Made by a program: the position numbers and the translations under genes
Shown here: positions 55,614 through 64,000 of the stretch, in pieces
Layout: each line of letters begins with the position of its first letter
How positions within the stretch are numbered: position 1 is the stretch's first letter
Origin: Longimycelium tulufanense
Lineage (GTDB): Bacteria; Actinomycetota; Actinomycetes; Mycobacteriales; Pseudonocardiaceae
Length of the DNA stretch: 64,000 nt
Assembly: GCF_014645795.1 (NCBI RefSeq)
Contig: NZ_BMMK01000014.1
Span: 1-64,000 of the forward strand
Direction of reading: 5' to 3'
The notes under the pieces: model-generated
Database searches by the model: none
What the model saw: only the letters and a program-made list of their open reading frames with translations
Told to the model about the DNA's origin: nothing

Positions 55614-58034
55614 ATGAGCGCCCTCTTCGAACCCGATGGCTCGACCCCGCGAGCGGGTCTCGCACTCCCGCCCGGTGCCCCGGACCACTCTTCCGCCAGC
55701 GCCGCACCGCCGGCCAAACCGGACCCGGACGCACTGCTGGACGGGCTCAACCCCCAGCAACGCGACGCCGTCCTGCACGCCGGCTCCCCGCTGTTGGTCG
55801 TGGCCGGCGCTGGCTCGGGCAAGACCCGGGTGCTCGCCCACCGCATCGCCTACCTGCTGGCCGCCCGCGGCGTGCACCCCGGCCAGATCATGGCGATCAC
55901 CTTCACCAACAAGGCCGCGGCCGAGATGAAGGAGCGGGTTGTCTCCCTGGTCGGGTCCCGCGCGAACGCGATGTGGGTCTCGACGTTCCACTCCATGTGC
56001 GTGCGCGTGCTGCGGCGTGAGGCGAAGCACCTGGGCCTGTCGTCGAACTTCTCGATCTACGACGCCGACGACTCCCGCCGCCTGGTTACCCTAGTCTCGC
56101 GCGAGCTGGACCTGGACCCCAAGCGGTATCCGGCACGCGCGCTCGCCGCCCACATCTCCAACCTGAAGAACGAGCTGCTCGACCCGGAGGACGCGGCCGC
56201 CCGCGCGGGCAACGACCTGGAGCGCCGGGTCGCCGAGGTCTATGCCTCCTACCAGCGCCGGCTGACCCTGGCCAACGCCCTCGACTTCGACGACCTGATC
56301 ATGCGCACGGTCGGGTTGCTGCAGGCGTTCCCCCAGGTCGCCGGGCACTACCGGCGCCGGTTCCGGCACGTGCTGGTCGACGAGTACCAGGACACCAACC
56401 ACGCCCAGTACGTCCTGGTGCGGGAACTGGTCGGCACGGAACCGGGAGAGGGCGACAGCACCGTCCCACCGGCCGAGCTGTGCGTCGTCGGCGACGCCGA
56501 CCAGTCGATCTACGCCTTCCGTGGCGCCACGATCCGCAACATCGTGGAGTTCGAGCGCGACTTCCCGAACGCCCGCACCATCCTGCTCGAGCAGAACTAC
56601 CGCTCCACACAGACGATTCTCAGCGCCGCGAACGCGGTGATCGCCCGCAACCCCAACCGCCGGGACAAGCGGCTGTGGACCGAGGCCGGCGACGGCGACA
56701 GGATCGTCGGCTACGTCGCGGACAACGAACACGACGAGGCCGCCTTCGTGGCCGCCGAGATCGACCGGCTGGTCGACTCCAGCGAGGCCCGCGCCGCCGA
56801 CATCGCCGTCTTTTACCGCACCAACAACCAGTCCCGGGTGTTCGAGGAGGTGTTCATCCGGCTCGGCCTGCCCTACCGCGTGGTCGGTGGGGTGCGCTTC
56901 TACGAGCGGCGCGAGGTGCGCGATGCCCTGGCATACCTGAGGGTGCTGGACAACCCGGAGGACACGGTCAGCCTGCGCCGGATCCTCAACGTGCCCAAGC
57001 GCGGCATCGGCGACCGGGCCGAGGCGTGCGTGGCCGCACACGCCGAACGGGAGCGGATCTCCTTCGCCGCCGCACTACGCGAGGGTGCGGCGGGCAAGGT
57101 GGCGTTGCTGAACCCGCGGTCGCAGAAGGCGATCGCGGCGTTCGTGGATCTGTTCGACGAGCTGCGCGAGTTGGTGACCTCCGGGCAGGACGTGGCCGAG
57201 GTGCTGGAGGCGGTGCTCGACCGCACCGGCTACCGGGCCGAGCTGGACGCCAGCGACGATCCGCAGGACGGGACGCGGCTGGACAACCTCAACGAACTGG
57301 TGAACGTTGCACGCGAGTTCACCGAAGACGTGGCTGCCGCACCGCCCGCCGAGGACGGGTTGCCCGAGCCGGGCTCGCTGGCGACGTTCCTGGAGCGGGT
57401 GGCACTGGTGGCCGACTCCGACTCGGTGCCGGACTCCGAGGACGGTGTGGTCACGTTGATGACGCTGCACACCGCCAAGGGCCTGGAGTTCCCGGTCGTG
57501 TTCTGCACCGGCTGGGAGGACGGGGTCTTCCCGCACCTGCGCGCGTTGGGTGAGCCGGCGGAGCTGGCCGAGGAGCGGCGACTGGCGTACGTGGGGATCA
57601 CCCGGGCACGGCAGCGGCTCTACCTGTCGCGGGCAATGGTGCGCTCGGCGTGGGGGCAGCCGATGACCAACCCGGCGTCGCGGTTCCTGGACGAGCTCCC
57701 GGCCGACCTGATCGACTGGCGGCGGGTGGAGCCGGAGCGGTCCGCGCCCACGGCCGCCACCCGGTGGGGGCGGCGGGCCGAGGTGGGTGGGGGTGACTCC
57801 GCGCAGGCGGGGGTGGCCGCCGGCGGCATGCGCTCCACGCCGTTCAAGGGGTGGCAGGAGACGCCGGCGCTCAACCTCGAGGTCGGGGATCGGGTCAACC
57901 ACGACAAGTACGGCTTGGGCACGGTCGTGGCGACAGAGGGCAGCGGGCCGCGGGCTACCGCCACGATTGACTTCGGCTCGGCCGGCACGATCCGGCTGAT
58001 GCTGATCGGCGGCGTGCCGATGCAGAAGCTCTGA
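55614..58034 (+). CDS. pcrA: ATP-dependent DNA helicase PcrA/UvrD1
   Basis: 806-residue superfamily 1 helicase for repair and replication. Q motif LNPQQRDAVLH, Walker A VVAGAGSGKTR, TFTNKAAAEM, VLVDEYQDTNHAQY (motif II), GDADQSIYAFRGA (III), LEQNYRST (IV), MTLHTAKGLEFPVVF (V) and EERRLAYVGITRAR (VI). The C-terminal Tudor-like tail (NLEVGDRVNHDKYGLGTVVA) that binds RNA polymerase is present. ATG 55614. The order with chorismate mutase and M23 peptidase matches M. tuberculosis. Confidence 0.96.
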   Translation: MSALFEPDGSTPRAGLALPPGAPDHSSASAAPPAKPDPDALLDGLNPQQRDAVLHAGSPLLVVAGAGSGKTRVLAHRIAYLLAARGVHPGQIMAITFTNKAAAEMKERVVSLVGSRANAMWVSTFHSMCVRVLRREAKHLGLSSNFSIYDADDSRRLVTLVSRELDLDPKRYPARALAAHISNLKNELLDPEDAAARAGNDLERRVAEVYASYQRRLTLANALDFDDLIMRTVGLLQAFPQVAGHYRRRFRHVLVDEYQDTNHAQYVLVRELVGTEPGEGDSTVPPAELCVVGDADQSIYAFRGATIRNIVEFERDFPNARTILLEQNYRSTQTILSAANAVIARNPNRRDKRLWTEAGDGDRIVGYVADNEHDEAAFVAAEIDRLVDSSEARAADIAVFYRTNNQSRVFEEVFIRLGLPYRVVGGVRFYERREVRDALAYLRVLDNPEDTVSLRRILNVPKRGIGDRAEACVAAHAERERISFAAALREGAAGKVALLNPRSQKAIAAFVDLFDELRELVTSGQDVAEVLEAVLDRTGYRAELDASDDPQDGTRLDNLNELVNVAREFTEDVAAAPPAEDGLPEPGSLATFLERVALVADSDSVPDSEDGVVTLMTLHTAKGLEFPVVFCTGWEDGVFPHLRALGEPAELAEERRLAYVGITRARQRLYLSRAMVRSAWGQPMTNPASRFLDELPADLIDWRRVEPERSAPTAATRWGRRAEVGGGDSAQAGVAAGGMRSTPFKGWQETPALNLEVGDRVNHDKYGLGTVVATEGSGPRATATIDFGSAGTIRLMLIGGVPMQKL

Positions 58035-58145
58035 CAACCTCGGCGGGGGTTTGGGGCGGTGGCCCGACGTCCTACTCGCTATCGAGCGACGCCACCGGCT
58101 TCCGAGATCATGATGTTCGGAGCCCCGGCGCGGAACACGCCGCCA

Positions 58146-58186
58146 CTGGTGCGGCACGGGCCGGCGAGGAACCCGCGCCGCACCAG
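58146..58186. terminator. hairpin between pcrA and the ADP-ribosyltransferase gene
   Basis: CTGGTGCGGC and GCCGCACCAG form a perfect 10-bp stem around a 21-base loop, in the gap between convergent genes. Confidence 0.75.
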
Positions 58187-58206
58187 CGATCTCGTGGGCA
58201 GCAGGC

Positions 58207-59823
58207 TCAGCTCTTGAGCGGCTCGGCGGAGACCGTGTAGGTCACCTCGACCTCGCCGAACTGGCCCTTGATCTTCTGGACGAAGCGGCCGGGCCTGTGT
58301 TGCGGCGTGCTCCAGGTCGCCCTGCCCTTGGCGACCTCGTCGTCCTTTTCGAGGATGCTCGCGTCGTAGTCGGTCAGGTTGACGTTGACGTACAACGAGC
58401 CGCCACCGGTCACCGACCGGTCATCCAGTGGCAGCGTACCGCCGGGCCCCACCTCGACGACGTTGCTGTCGTTGCGCTGGAACGCGAAGGTCTGCACGCT
58501 GCCGTTGTCGAGGGACACCGAACCGTAGATGTCGGCAGGGTTCTCCCCGTCCGCGTTGAGGATCTTGACCTCGTTGACGGTGAGCCGGTACCAGTCCGGG
58601 GCGACCCGGTAGGTCACGTCGACCTTGCCGTTCTTACCGGTGACCCGCCGGGTGTGTGTGCCGAGCGAGTCCTTTGCCGGGTCCCAGGTGATCGTTCCGT
58701 TGGCGACCTCGTCGTCGGGATCGAGCACGGTCTCGTCCCAGTCGATCAGGTTGACCTTGATCGCTGCCTTGCCCGGCACCTCGATCGCGGTGTGCTTGAC
58801 CGGAAGCGCGTCACCCGGACCGGCCTCCACCGCCGATCCCTTGCGGTCGACCGCCTTGAAGGCGCTCACCTTCTGCGATCCGCTGATGAGGGTGATTTCG
58901 CCGTAGATGTCAGCGGGGTTCTCGCCGTCGGCGTCCCCGATCCGGACGGAGTCAACGATCAGCTTGGGAGGAGCGGGCTTGGACAACACCTTCGGCTCGG
59001 TACACGCCGCCGGCGTGTTGCCCGAGGCGTCCCGTTTCTGCCGGGCCGAGGTCGATCCCAGGCCGCAGAGCATCCCGAGCGAGAAGGTTCCCCGGTTCAG
59101 CTCCACTCCGAAGTTCTGGTTCTCGGCGCCGTCGTGGTAGTTCGACGCGCGCGCGATCGGGTAGGGGCCGCGATTGGCGTCCGGCTGCCCCTGCCGGTAC
59201 CGGGCGCTGGAGACCGCCTGGTCCCAGATCGGCGTCGGCAGGCCCCGCACGATCCGGACCGGCACCGCGTACTGGATGAGTTCCGGGGCGATCGACCCGC
59301 GGGAGGCCCACTCCGCCTGGTTGCCGTAGAGCCGCAACGCGTCGCTCGTCGCCTGACGGACAGCTGGTGAGCCATTGCGGTTGGCGGCTTCGAGGCTGGC
59401 CCGGACGTCGTAGAAGTTGCGGTCCGGGCGGATGATGTACACCCAGGGCGTGCGTTCGGGCCGGCCGCCGCCGGCAGGGCTCCACAGTCGGCCCGCGTAT
59501 CCCATGACGTAGTTGACGTCGGTGGACGTGGAAACGAAGTTGGTCGTGCCGTCCGCCTGCCGAACGCTGCGGCCCGAGACGTGGTCGAGCAGGTTGTCGT
59601 TGGCGCCCGAGCCAGGTACCTCGAACCCCTGACCGAAGATGTCGTCGGGGGAGCGGGTGTCCACCCGGTAGACGCACTGCGGCTGGTCGTTCACCGGTGT
59701 GCAGTCGCGCAGCTGGGACGGCGTGGGCGTCTGGGCCTGGGCGGCGCCGAGAAAGGTCGCCTGGGCGGTCAGCGCCAGCAGTGCCGCAACCGGGACTGCC
59801 CAGAGTTTGGTCCGATTGATCAT
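58207..59823 (-). CDS. secreted pierisin/Scabin-like ADP-ribosyltransferase with two C-terminal modules
   Basis: 538 residues. Signal peptide 1-30 (LWAVPVAALLALTA, ending AQA). The catalytic domain follows the R-S-E scheme: VYRVDTRSPDDIFGQGF (Arg53), FVSTSTDV (STS 98-100), NQAEW (Gln169-x-Glu171). A Q-x-E motif is found in Scabin and pierisin, which modify guanine in DNA or nucleotides, and in Rho-modifying enzymes; the target here is open. Two modules of about 125 residues follow, each with DGENPADIYG (299-308, 425-434), NLxDxDxxxLxxDDEVA and a V-D/E-V-T-Y end. GGGAGG precedes ATG 59823. No immunity gene is evident; being secreted, the host may not need one. Confidence 0.85.
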   Translation of the reverse strand: MINRTKLWAVPVAALLALTAQATFLGAAQAQTPTPSQLRDCTPVNDQPQCVYRVDTRSPDDIFGQGFEVPGSGANDNLLDHVSGRSVRQADGTTNFVSTSTDVNYVMGYAGRLWSPAGGGRPERTPWVYIIRPDRNFYDVRASLEAANRNGSPAVRQATSDALRLYGNQAEWASRGSIAPELIQYAVPVRIVRGLPTPIWDQAVSSARYRQGQPDANRGPYPIARASNYHDGAENQNFGVELNRGTFSLGMLCGLGSTSARQKRDASGNTPAACTEPKVLSKPAPPKLIVDSVRIGDADGENPADIYGEITLISGSQKVSAFKAVDRKGSAVEAGPGDALPVKHTAIEVPGKAAIKVNLIDWDETVLDPDDEVANGTITWDPAKDSLGTHTRRVTGKNGKVDVTYRVAPDWYRLTVNEVKILNADGENPADIYGSVSLDNGSVQTFAFQRNDSNVVEVGPGGTLPLDDRSVTGGGSLYVNVNLTDYDASILEKDDEVAKGRATWSTPQHRPGRFVQKIKGQFGEVEVTYTVSAEPLKS

Positions 59824-60059
59824 TCTTGTACGTGCCTCCCTGCCCCGGCCGACTTCGGCCGAGGACGGCGATTGTGCAGGGGCGGGCGTGAAATTCGCCC
59901 GGAATAGCTTAGGTCGGTCGAGGTGGCCGGGCCAGAGCGGAATACGTGCGCAGTCCCACGCCATTCATCAGTAGTCGCGCAGGATGGACGTGTCGCGACA
60001 CGGAAACATATGAATCCCGCAGAGTAGACTCCGGGGTGGCGCACGGTAGCCGGCCGGAT

Positions 60060-60314
60060 GTGCCGGGTAGTGCGGCGCGGAGCGGATTTTTCCTGCCGCC
60101 GCAGGGATATGGCCCGGAACCTCAGGGGCTGGCAGTGTCGTAGCCGACGTCACCCCGTGCCGGTCAGGGCAGGTTTCGGGACAATAATCAGGAATTCGAA
60201 GGAATCGGTGTTGTCGAGAGCTCCGGTGTCATCTTCTTTATCTATGATCCGGCCCGCGATCTCCGTGTGGAACGCAAGTTCCCGTTCGTGCCGATCATGT
60301 TTGGCGACCACTGA
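60060..60314 (+). pseudogene. ORF interrupted by one in-frame stop
   Basis: From GTG 60060 the frame reads SGFFLPPQGYGPEPQGLAVS, TAG (60141-60143), then continues 56 codons with coding-like sequence: NQEFEGIGVVESSGVIFFIY, DPARDLRVERKFPFVPIMFG, ending at 60314. The second half has no start of its own. It is not recognised. Either a nonsense-mutated gene or the tail of a lost one. Confidence 0.4.
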
Positions 60315-60868
60315 TATCCGGTCCCGGGCTCGGTCGCAAGGAGGGATATCGGTTGACCGTCGGACCGACGACGGCCAGCTACTCCTCGTGGTTCCTTCGA
60401 GGTCATCGGGAGATCGGTGGCAAGCGGGTGGACATGCTCCTGTACGCCGCGATCAGGCGGACCGGCGAGTGTCCTCGGGTCGGGCGTCGACGCGGGTGCG
60501 CTGCGCCGTTCGGGTGGTTCGAACAGGGGTTCGATTACTGGGCTCCGATTCTGTCGGTGGTGTCTTGTTTGCTGGGTCGTGAGCCGGGATGCCGGACGCC
60601 GCTTGGGGGTGCGTCCGGCACCCGGCACGGGCACCGACGAGGAGATCACCGGATGGCACGAGGAGCGGCACCACTGGCCGACGCGATGCGTTGCCGCGCA
60701 AGGGTGATCCGAAGGGCATCCAGTCCGCACCGGAGGCAGTTGAGGAAGCGTCCGCAACGCTGGACAGACGGCGTCACACCGACCATCCGGCCGCGTGATC
60801 GGCACGTCGAGGTGGGGTCAGCAGCAGACCCGCGCGTCTTCCTCGCCGCGATCGGCCGAACCGTGCGA
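60315..60868. other. intergenic region, no supported gene
   Basis: AAGGAGG at about 60340 precedes a possible TTG start, and pieces such as DDGQLLLVVPSR and WFEQGFDYWAPI look coding-like in different frames, suggesting decayed genes. No intact product is supported. Confidence 0.4.
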
Positions 60869-61660
60869 TCAGACCTGGATACCGCGCTCCGCGAGCCAGG
60901 GCACCGGGTTGATCTTCTTGTTGCCGGCGTTCCAGACCTCGAAGTGCAGGTGTGGTCCGGTGGAGAAACCGCGGTTGCCCATGGTGGCGATCTGCTGCCC
61001 GGCGGCCACCTTCTGCCCGACCCGCACCAGGGTGCGGTCCACGTGCCCGTAGACGGTGATCGTGCCGTCCTTGTGCTGCACGCGCACCCAGAGACCGAAG
61101 CCGCTGGCCGGACCGGAGTCCAGCACGATTCCCTCGGCCACCGAGTAGATCGGGGTCCCGATGCGGTTGGCGATGTCGATGCCGTAGTGGAAGGTGCCCC
61201 ACCGGCCGCCGTAGCCGGAGGTGAAGATGCCCTCGGCGGGCCGCACGAACAGCGGCTTGCGCGCCTCGGCCTCCCGGGCCGCCCGCTCGGCCTGGATCCG
61301 GCCGGTCTTGGCGAGCTTCTGTACCTCCACGGTGGGGTCGCCGGCCGGGGCGGCGACCGGCAGCACCTCGGGCGCGGGCGGCGCGCCGCCCACACCCATC
61401 GCCGCGGCCGCGTCCCGGCCGTTGGCCAGCGGGGTGACGCCTTCGGTGGTGCCGTTGCCCGAACTGGGGGTGGTGTCCAGGGTCTGGCCGGCCGCGGCCA
61501 GCGCGCCGGCGGCCACCGCGGCCACCATGATCCGGCCACGCAGGGCGTGCGGAGGCGGGGGGAGCCGATGCGCGCCCCGGCTTCGGGACGGCGTCTTCCG
61601 CAGCGCCTCGTCGAGTACCGGGGTCTGACCTTCGCCGCCGGGGGAGCGGTGTCGAGCCAA
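60869..61660 (-). CDS. M23-family peptidoglycan endopeptidase
   Basis: 263 residues. A basic N-terminus (MARHRSPGGEGQ), one hydrophobic signal or anchor (about 45-62), a linker, then a LytM domain: GIFTSGYGGRWGTFHYGIDI (first zinc ligand His with Asp), YGHVDRTLVRVGQKVAAGQQ and STGPHLHFEVW (HxH). It cleaves cell-wall cross-links or activates amidases. TTG 61660 is chosen for its GAAGG RBS; an in-frame TTG at 61768 lies in the promoter. Same position as Rv0950c. Confidence 0.9.
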   Translation of the reverse strand: MARHRSPGGEGQTPVLDEALRKTPSRSRGAHRLPPPPHALRGRIMVAAVAAGALAAAGQTLDTTPSSGNGTTEGVTPLANGRDAAAAMGVGGAPPAPEVLPVAAPAGDPTVEVQKLAKTGRIQAERAAREAEARKPLFVRPAEGIFTSGYGGRWGTFHYGIDIANRIGTPIYSVAEGIVLDSGPASGFGLWVRVQHKDGTITVYGHVDRTLVRVGQKVAAGQQIATMGNRGFSTGPHLHFEVWNAGNKKINPVPWLAERGIQV

Positions 61661-61747
61661 GGCTGCCCTTCCGTCTTCGGGGAGTCCGGTCGGACGCCGG
61701 GCGGGGGATCCCGGTGAGTCGATGGGGGTAACCGACTCGATGTCCTC

Positions 61748-61769
61748 GTTGTGACCGGACCGTGACAAC
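61748..61769 (-). promoter_or_regulatory. GTCAC direct repeat upstream of the M23 gene, possible MtrA site
   Basis: On the minus strand GTTGTCACGGTCCGGTCACAAC has GTCAC twice, eleven bases apart. MtrA of actinobacteria binds paired GTCACA-type repeats near cell-wall hydrolase genes. A promoter (TTGCCC, about 17 bases, TACTGT) lies just upstream of it. Confidence 0.35.
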
Positions 61770-61861
61770 GGACCGCAGGACAGTAACCAAGGGAAAGCCC
61801 CGAGGGCAAACCCCCGAGTGGAGCATCTGCCGATCGGGGTGCGTGTCGACCGCTTCTACGA

Positions 61862-62842
61862 TCAGCTATTACGCAAAGTAGTCGCGAGATCGCGGTGTGA
61901 TCCGCGTCTCTGCCCCGTGTCGCCCACTCGCTCTTCCGTCTCGTGAGTGAGGGTGGTGACAACGAGTTTGATCACCTCGGTGTCGAAGGGCAGCGAGAGA
62001 TGCCCGACATCACGCAGCCGGTGCATCTCGACCGTGAGATCCGGGTGATCCAGGCGAGCGTTCCGTGGCGGCAGCACGACCTCGTCCAGCTCGCTCCACA
62101 CCGCCACGAACCGGGTCCGGCAGCCGCTCGCCGCCCCGGCCAGCTCGATGAGCAACCGCGATCCGGGCCGCAACTGGCGGGCGAGCCGGGTCGGCAGCAG
62201 GTGCGCGGTGACGGTGCCGCGGTGCGGGGTGCCCAGGGTGACCAGGGTGCGTACCGATCGGTCCCCGCCGAGGCGCTGCACGTAGTAACGGGCGATCAGG
62301 CCACCGAGCGAATGGCCGACAACGTGCACGTGATCGCTGCCGGTCAGCTCGCGTACCCGCTCCACCTCGACGGCGAGCCGGCGAGCTGCCTGCCGCACGT
62401 CACCCCGCACCGCGGTGAGGACGCTGTAGTTCACCGCGTACACCAGCCCGAAGCCCCGCTGCCGCAGTGCCCGCCCGAGCATCGCGAACGCCGAGCGGTT
62501 GTCGATGATCCCGTGCACCAGCACGATCGGGGTGCTCGCCGCGGCCAGCGCGGAGACCACCAGGCCGCGCTGGGTGGGAGACAACTCGTCGGTCCGGTAG
62601 TGCCGGTACGTGCCGGATCGCTCCACGGGCGCGGATCGCGCGCCCCACGGATAGAGCACCGCGTGGGCGGCCAGCGAGGCGGCTTCCACCGCCAGAGCGC
62701 GCAACGCGCGAGGACGGGTCATCGACCGTGCGACGAGCTGGGCGGTGCGCGTCACCGTGTCAACCAGGGACGAGGCCGCCGTGCGGCCCCGCAGCGCGTC
62801 CTCCCGCCGCGCCGCGGAATCGGACAGGTCGAAATCCCCCAC
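61862..62842 (-). CDS. alpha/beta-fold lipase/esterase
   Basis: 326 residues. Oxyanion motif IVLVHGIIDNRSAF, nucleophile elbow VVGHSLGGLIARYYVQRLGG, LVTLGTPHRGT (class I lipase signature), and a late His in RLRDVGHLSLP. No clear signal peptide, but residues 40-65 are hydrophobic. GTG 62842 follows TACCGT by seven bases on the minus strand, leaderless; the longer open frame to 63226 is not conserved. Confidence 0.87.
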   Translation of the reverse strand: MGDFDLSDSAARREDALRGRTAASSLVDTVTRTAQLVARSMTRPRALRALAVEAASLAAHAVLYPWGARSAPVERSGTYRHYRTDELSPTQRGLVVSALAAASTPIVLVHGIIDNRSAFAMLGRALRQRGFGLVYAVNYSVLTAVRGDVRQAARRLAVEVERVRELTGSDHVHVVGHSLGGLIARYYVQRLGGDRSVRTLVTLGTPHRGTVTAHLLPTRLARQLRPGSRLLIELAGAASGCRTRFVAVWSELDEVVLPPRNARLDHPDLTVEMHRLRDVGHLSLPFDTEVIKLVVTTLTHETEERVGDTGQRRGSHRDLATTLRNS

Positions 62843-62994
62843 CCGAGTGACGGTAAATGATCGAGTTCGCTTCGGCAGCCGATATACCGGTTCCGGGGCG
62901 GAACCGACCCGAAACCGAAATATGGTCCGCACCCGGGTGAGCCATCGATGAGTACCTCTCTCGGGTGCGGTCGTGGTTGCTAGCGTCGCCACCG

Positions 62995-64000
62995 ATGACC
63001 ACGCGGCGCACGAACCAGGGCGACCCGGCCTCCCGGCGGCCGGGTGGTGCCGGTGGAGCCAGGCCGATGACCCGCCGGCAGCGGGATGCGCGACGGACGT
63101 CGTCGTCCCCAGGCCCGGCCGCACAGACAAGGGTGCAGGTCGATCCGCCCGCGGAGCCCGTGTCGGCGTTACGCCCGGCGCTCGGTGTCGCCGTGCTCGC
63201 CGCGCTGCTGCAAACCGCTGGGCCACTGCTCGGTGTGGTCAACGGCTACGAGCCCGCGTTCCTGTCGTGGCCGTTGCTCGGGCTGCTGGCTGCCGCGCCC
63301 GTGGTGCTCGCCGGGTGGCTCGCCGCGACCGGACGGACCGCGATGGCCGCCGGGGTGCTCGCGGCGCTGGCGTTGTTCGCCCCTGGCCGCGTGCTGACCG
63401 ACCTGCAGGCCGGTCTCGACCCGATCAACGGGGCCCGTCCTGACCTGCTTCTGCCCACCAGCCTCGAGCCGGTGCCGGTGGCCGCCGGGATGCCCGTGCT
63501 GGTTGCCGGACACGTGGCGATGGCAGTGGCCGGCGTGCTCGCGACGCGGGTCCTGCCTCGCACCACCGGTACTGCCCGGCAGGGCCTCCTCGCACTTGCC
63601 CTGACCGCCAGCGTGGTTGCCGCCACCGGCCTGGCATTGCCACCGTTCGACTCCGACGACCCGTACCTGCTGCCGCGCTTCGTGGCCGATCTGCCTCTTT
63701 GGCCCGCGGTTGGGGTGTTGTTGCTGGCGCTTGCCGTGCCGGTGTCGGCGGCTTTGATGACGGGCGCGCCTGACGTGGACGCGGCGAGGGGCGGACTGTT
63801 CGGCACCGCGCTCGCGACGACGGCCGTGGCCGGTCCACCGCTGGTCGCGACCCTGCTGCTGCCCGACATCCACCCGACGGGCGGGCCGATCCTGGCGCTG
63901 CTCGCGGCTGCGGCGCTTGCTGCGCTGGCGCTCGCGGCCGGCCGGGAGACCGCGGAGGCACCGGGGGATGCGGGGGATGCGGGGGATGCGGGGGAGATGG
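62995..64000 (+). CDS. polytopic membrane protein, cut by window end
   Basis: The frame is open from ATG 62995 to the end of the window (335 codons seen), so no stop is visible. A basic N-terminal region (RRTNQGDPASRRPG) is followed by six or more hydrophobic helices (PALGVAVLAALLQTAGPLLG, FLSWPLLGLLAAAPVVLAGW, AMAAGVLAALALFAPGR and others) and, at the end, repeated Asp-Ala-Gly encoded by GGGGATGCG units (63963 on). ATG follows TAGCGT (62981-62986) by eight bases. Function is unknown. Confidence 0.75.
   Translation, partial: MTTRRTNQGDPASRRPGGAGGARPMTRRQRDARRTSSSPGPAAQTRVQVDPPAEPVSALRPALGVAVLAALLQTAGPLLGVVNGYEPAFLSWPLLGLLAAAPVVLAGWLAATGRTAMAAGVLAALALFAPGRVLTDLQAGLDPINGARPDLLLPTSLEPVPVAAGMPVLVAGHVAMAVAGVLATRVLPRTTGTARQGLLALALTASVVAATGLALPPFDSDDPYLLPRFVADLPLWPAVGVLLLALAVPVSAALMTGAPDVDAARGGLFGTALATTAVAGPPLVATLLLPDIHPTGGPILALLAAAALAALALAAGRETAEAPGDAGDAGDAGEM
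63963..63997 (+). repeat. short tandem repeat in the membrane protein gene
   Basis: Four near-perfect GGGGGATGC units code for D-A-G repeats at the cytoplasmic tail. Number may vary by slippage, always in steps of three codons. Confidence 0.8.

Noticed and set aside
60525..60560. Two GGTTCGA motifs suggesting a tRNA
   Set aside because: No cloverleaf can be formed from the flanking 80 bases.
61661..61861. Possible c-di-AMP (ydaO-type) riboswitch before the M23 gene
   Set aside because: Such riboswitches precede cell-wall hydrolases in actinobacteria, but I cannot find the conserved core motifs; the leader is short and better explained by a promoter and GTCAC repeats.

Overview
The window is high-GC actinobacterial DNA. 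The gene order alr, hydrolase, tsaE, tsaB, rimI, tsaD, groES, groEL1, whiB3, sigD, rsdA, DUF5319, guaB, guaB3, choD-like, guaA matches the Mycobacterium tuberculosis Rv3423c-Rv3396c block. Chorismate mutase, pcrA and M23 peptidase match Rv0948c-Rv0950c. A BldM-like regulator, Scr1/DUF397 genes, F420-type and sortase-E-type proteins and many leaderless starts point to Pseudonocardiales. The genus cannot be fixed from sequence alone.

Layout. (1) 0.1-8.6 kb: alanine racemase, hydrolase and the tRNA t6A genes tsaE, tsaB-rimI-tsaD, interrupted by a thioester/LAXTG surface protein, a TetR gene with a likely operator, and a PPOX oxidoreductase. (2) 8.6-16.7 kb: an accessory island between tsaD and groES. 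It holds an Scr1-type XRE regulator with an intact and a broken DUF397 gene. It also holds a decaying polymorphic toxin/immunity locus: a HINT-colicin D toxin with a frameshift, two paralogous colicin-type immunity genes (one frameshifted) that share a perfect 234-bp repeat, a barstar-type immunity protein, and fragments of a possible deaminase-type toxin. An inverted junction with a tachylectin remnant closes it, followed by an ArsR/SRPBCC pair. (3) 16.7-31.6 kb: CIRCE-groES-groEL1, whiB3, a MerR/B12-type regulator, a 16-17 bp degenerate tandem array, the Rv3415c-like gene, the BldM-like regulator, sigD-rsdA, DUF5319, guaB-guaB3 and a choD-like oxidase. (4) 31.6-41.4 kb: FAD monooxygenase, aldehyde dehydrogenase, guaA and a divergent PspC/LiaRS-like envelope-stress cluster. 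(5) 41.8-53.2 kb: secreted HAD phosphatase, EamA/LysR divergent pair, Ser/Thr kinase, two unknown membrane proteins, PIG-L deacetylase, HDAC-like amidohydrolase and 3-hydroxybutyrate dehydrogenase. (6) 53.3-64 kb: PucR regulator, chorismate mutase, PcrA helicase, a secreted pierisin/Scabin-like ADP-ribosyltransferase, M23 peptidase, lipase and a membrane protein cut by the window end.

Most notable is the leader of the chorismate mutase gene. A 26-codon ORF with Trp, Phe, Phe, Tyr and Tyr codons is followed by three mutually exclusive hairpins: 1:2, a perfect 10-bp 2:3 antiterminator, and a 3:4 terminator. This is the layout of ribosome-mediated attenuation. The toxin/immunity island and the ADP-ribosyltransferase with two repeated C-terminal modules are the other main points.

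No tRNA, rRNA, CRISPR array or complete insertion sequence was recognised. All calls are from reading the sequence; no database search was run.
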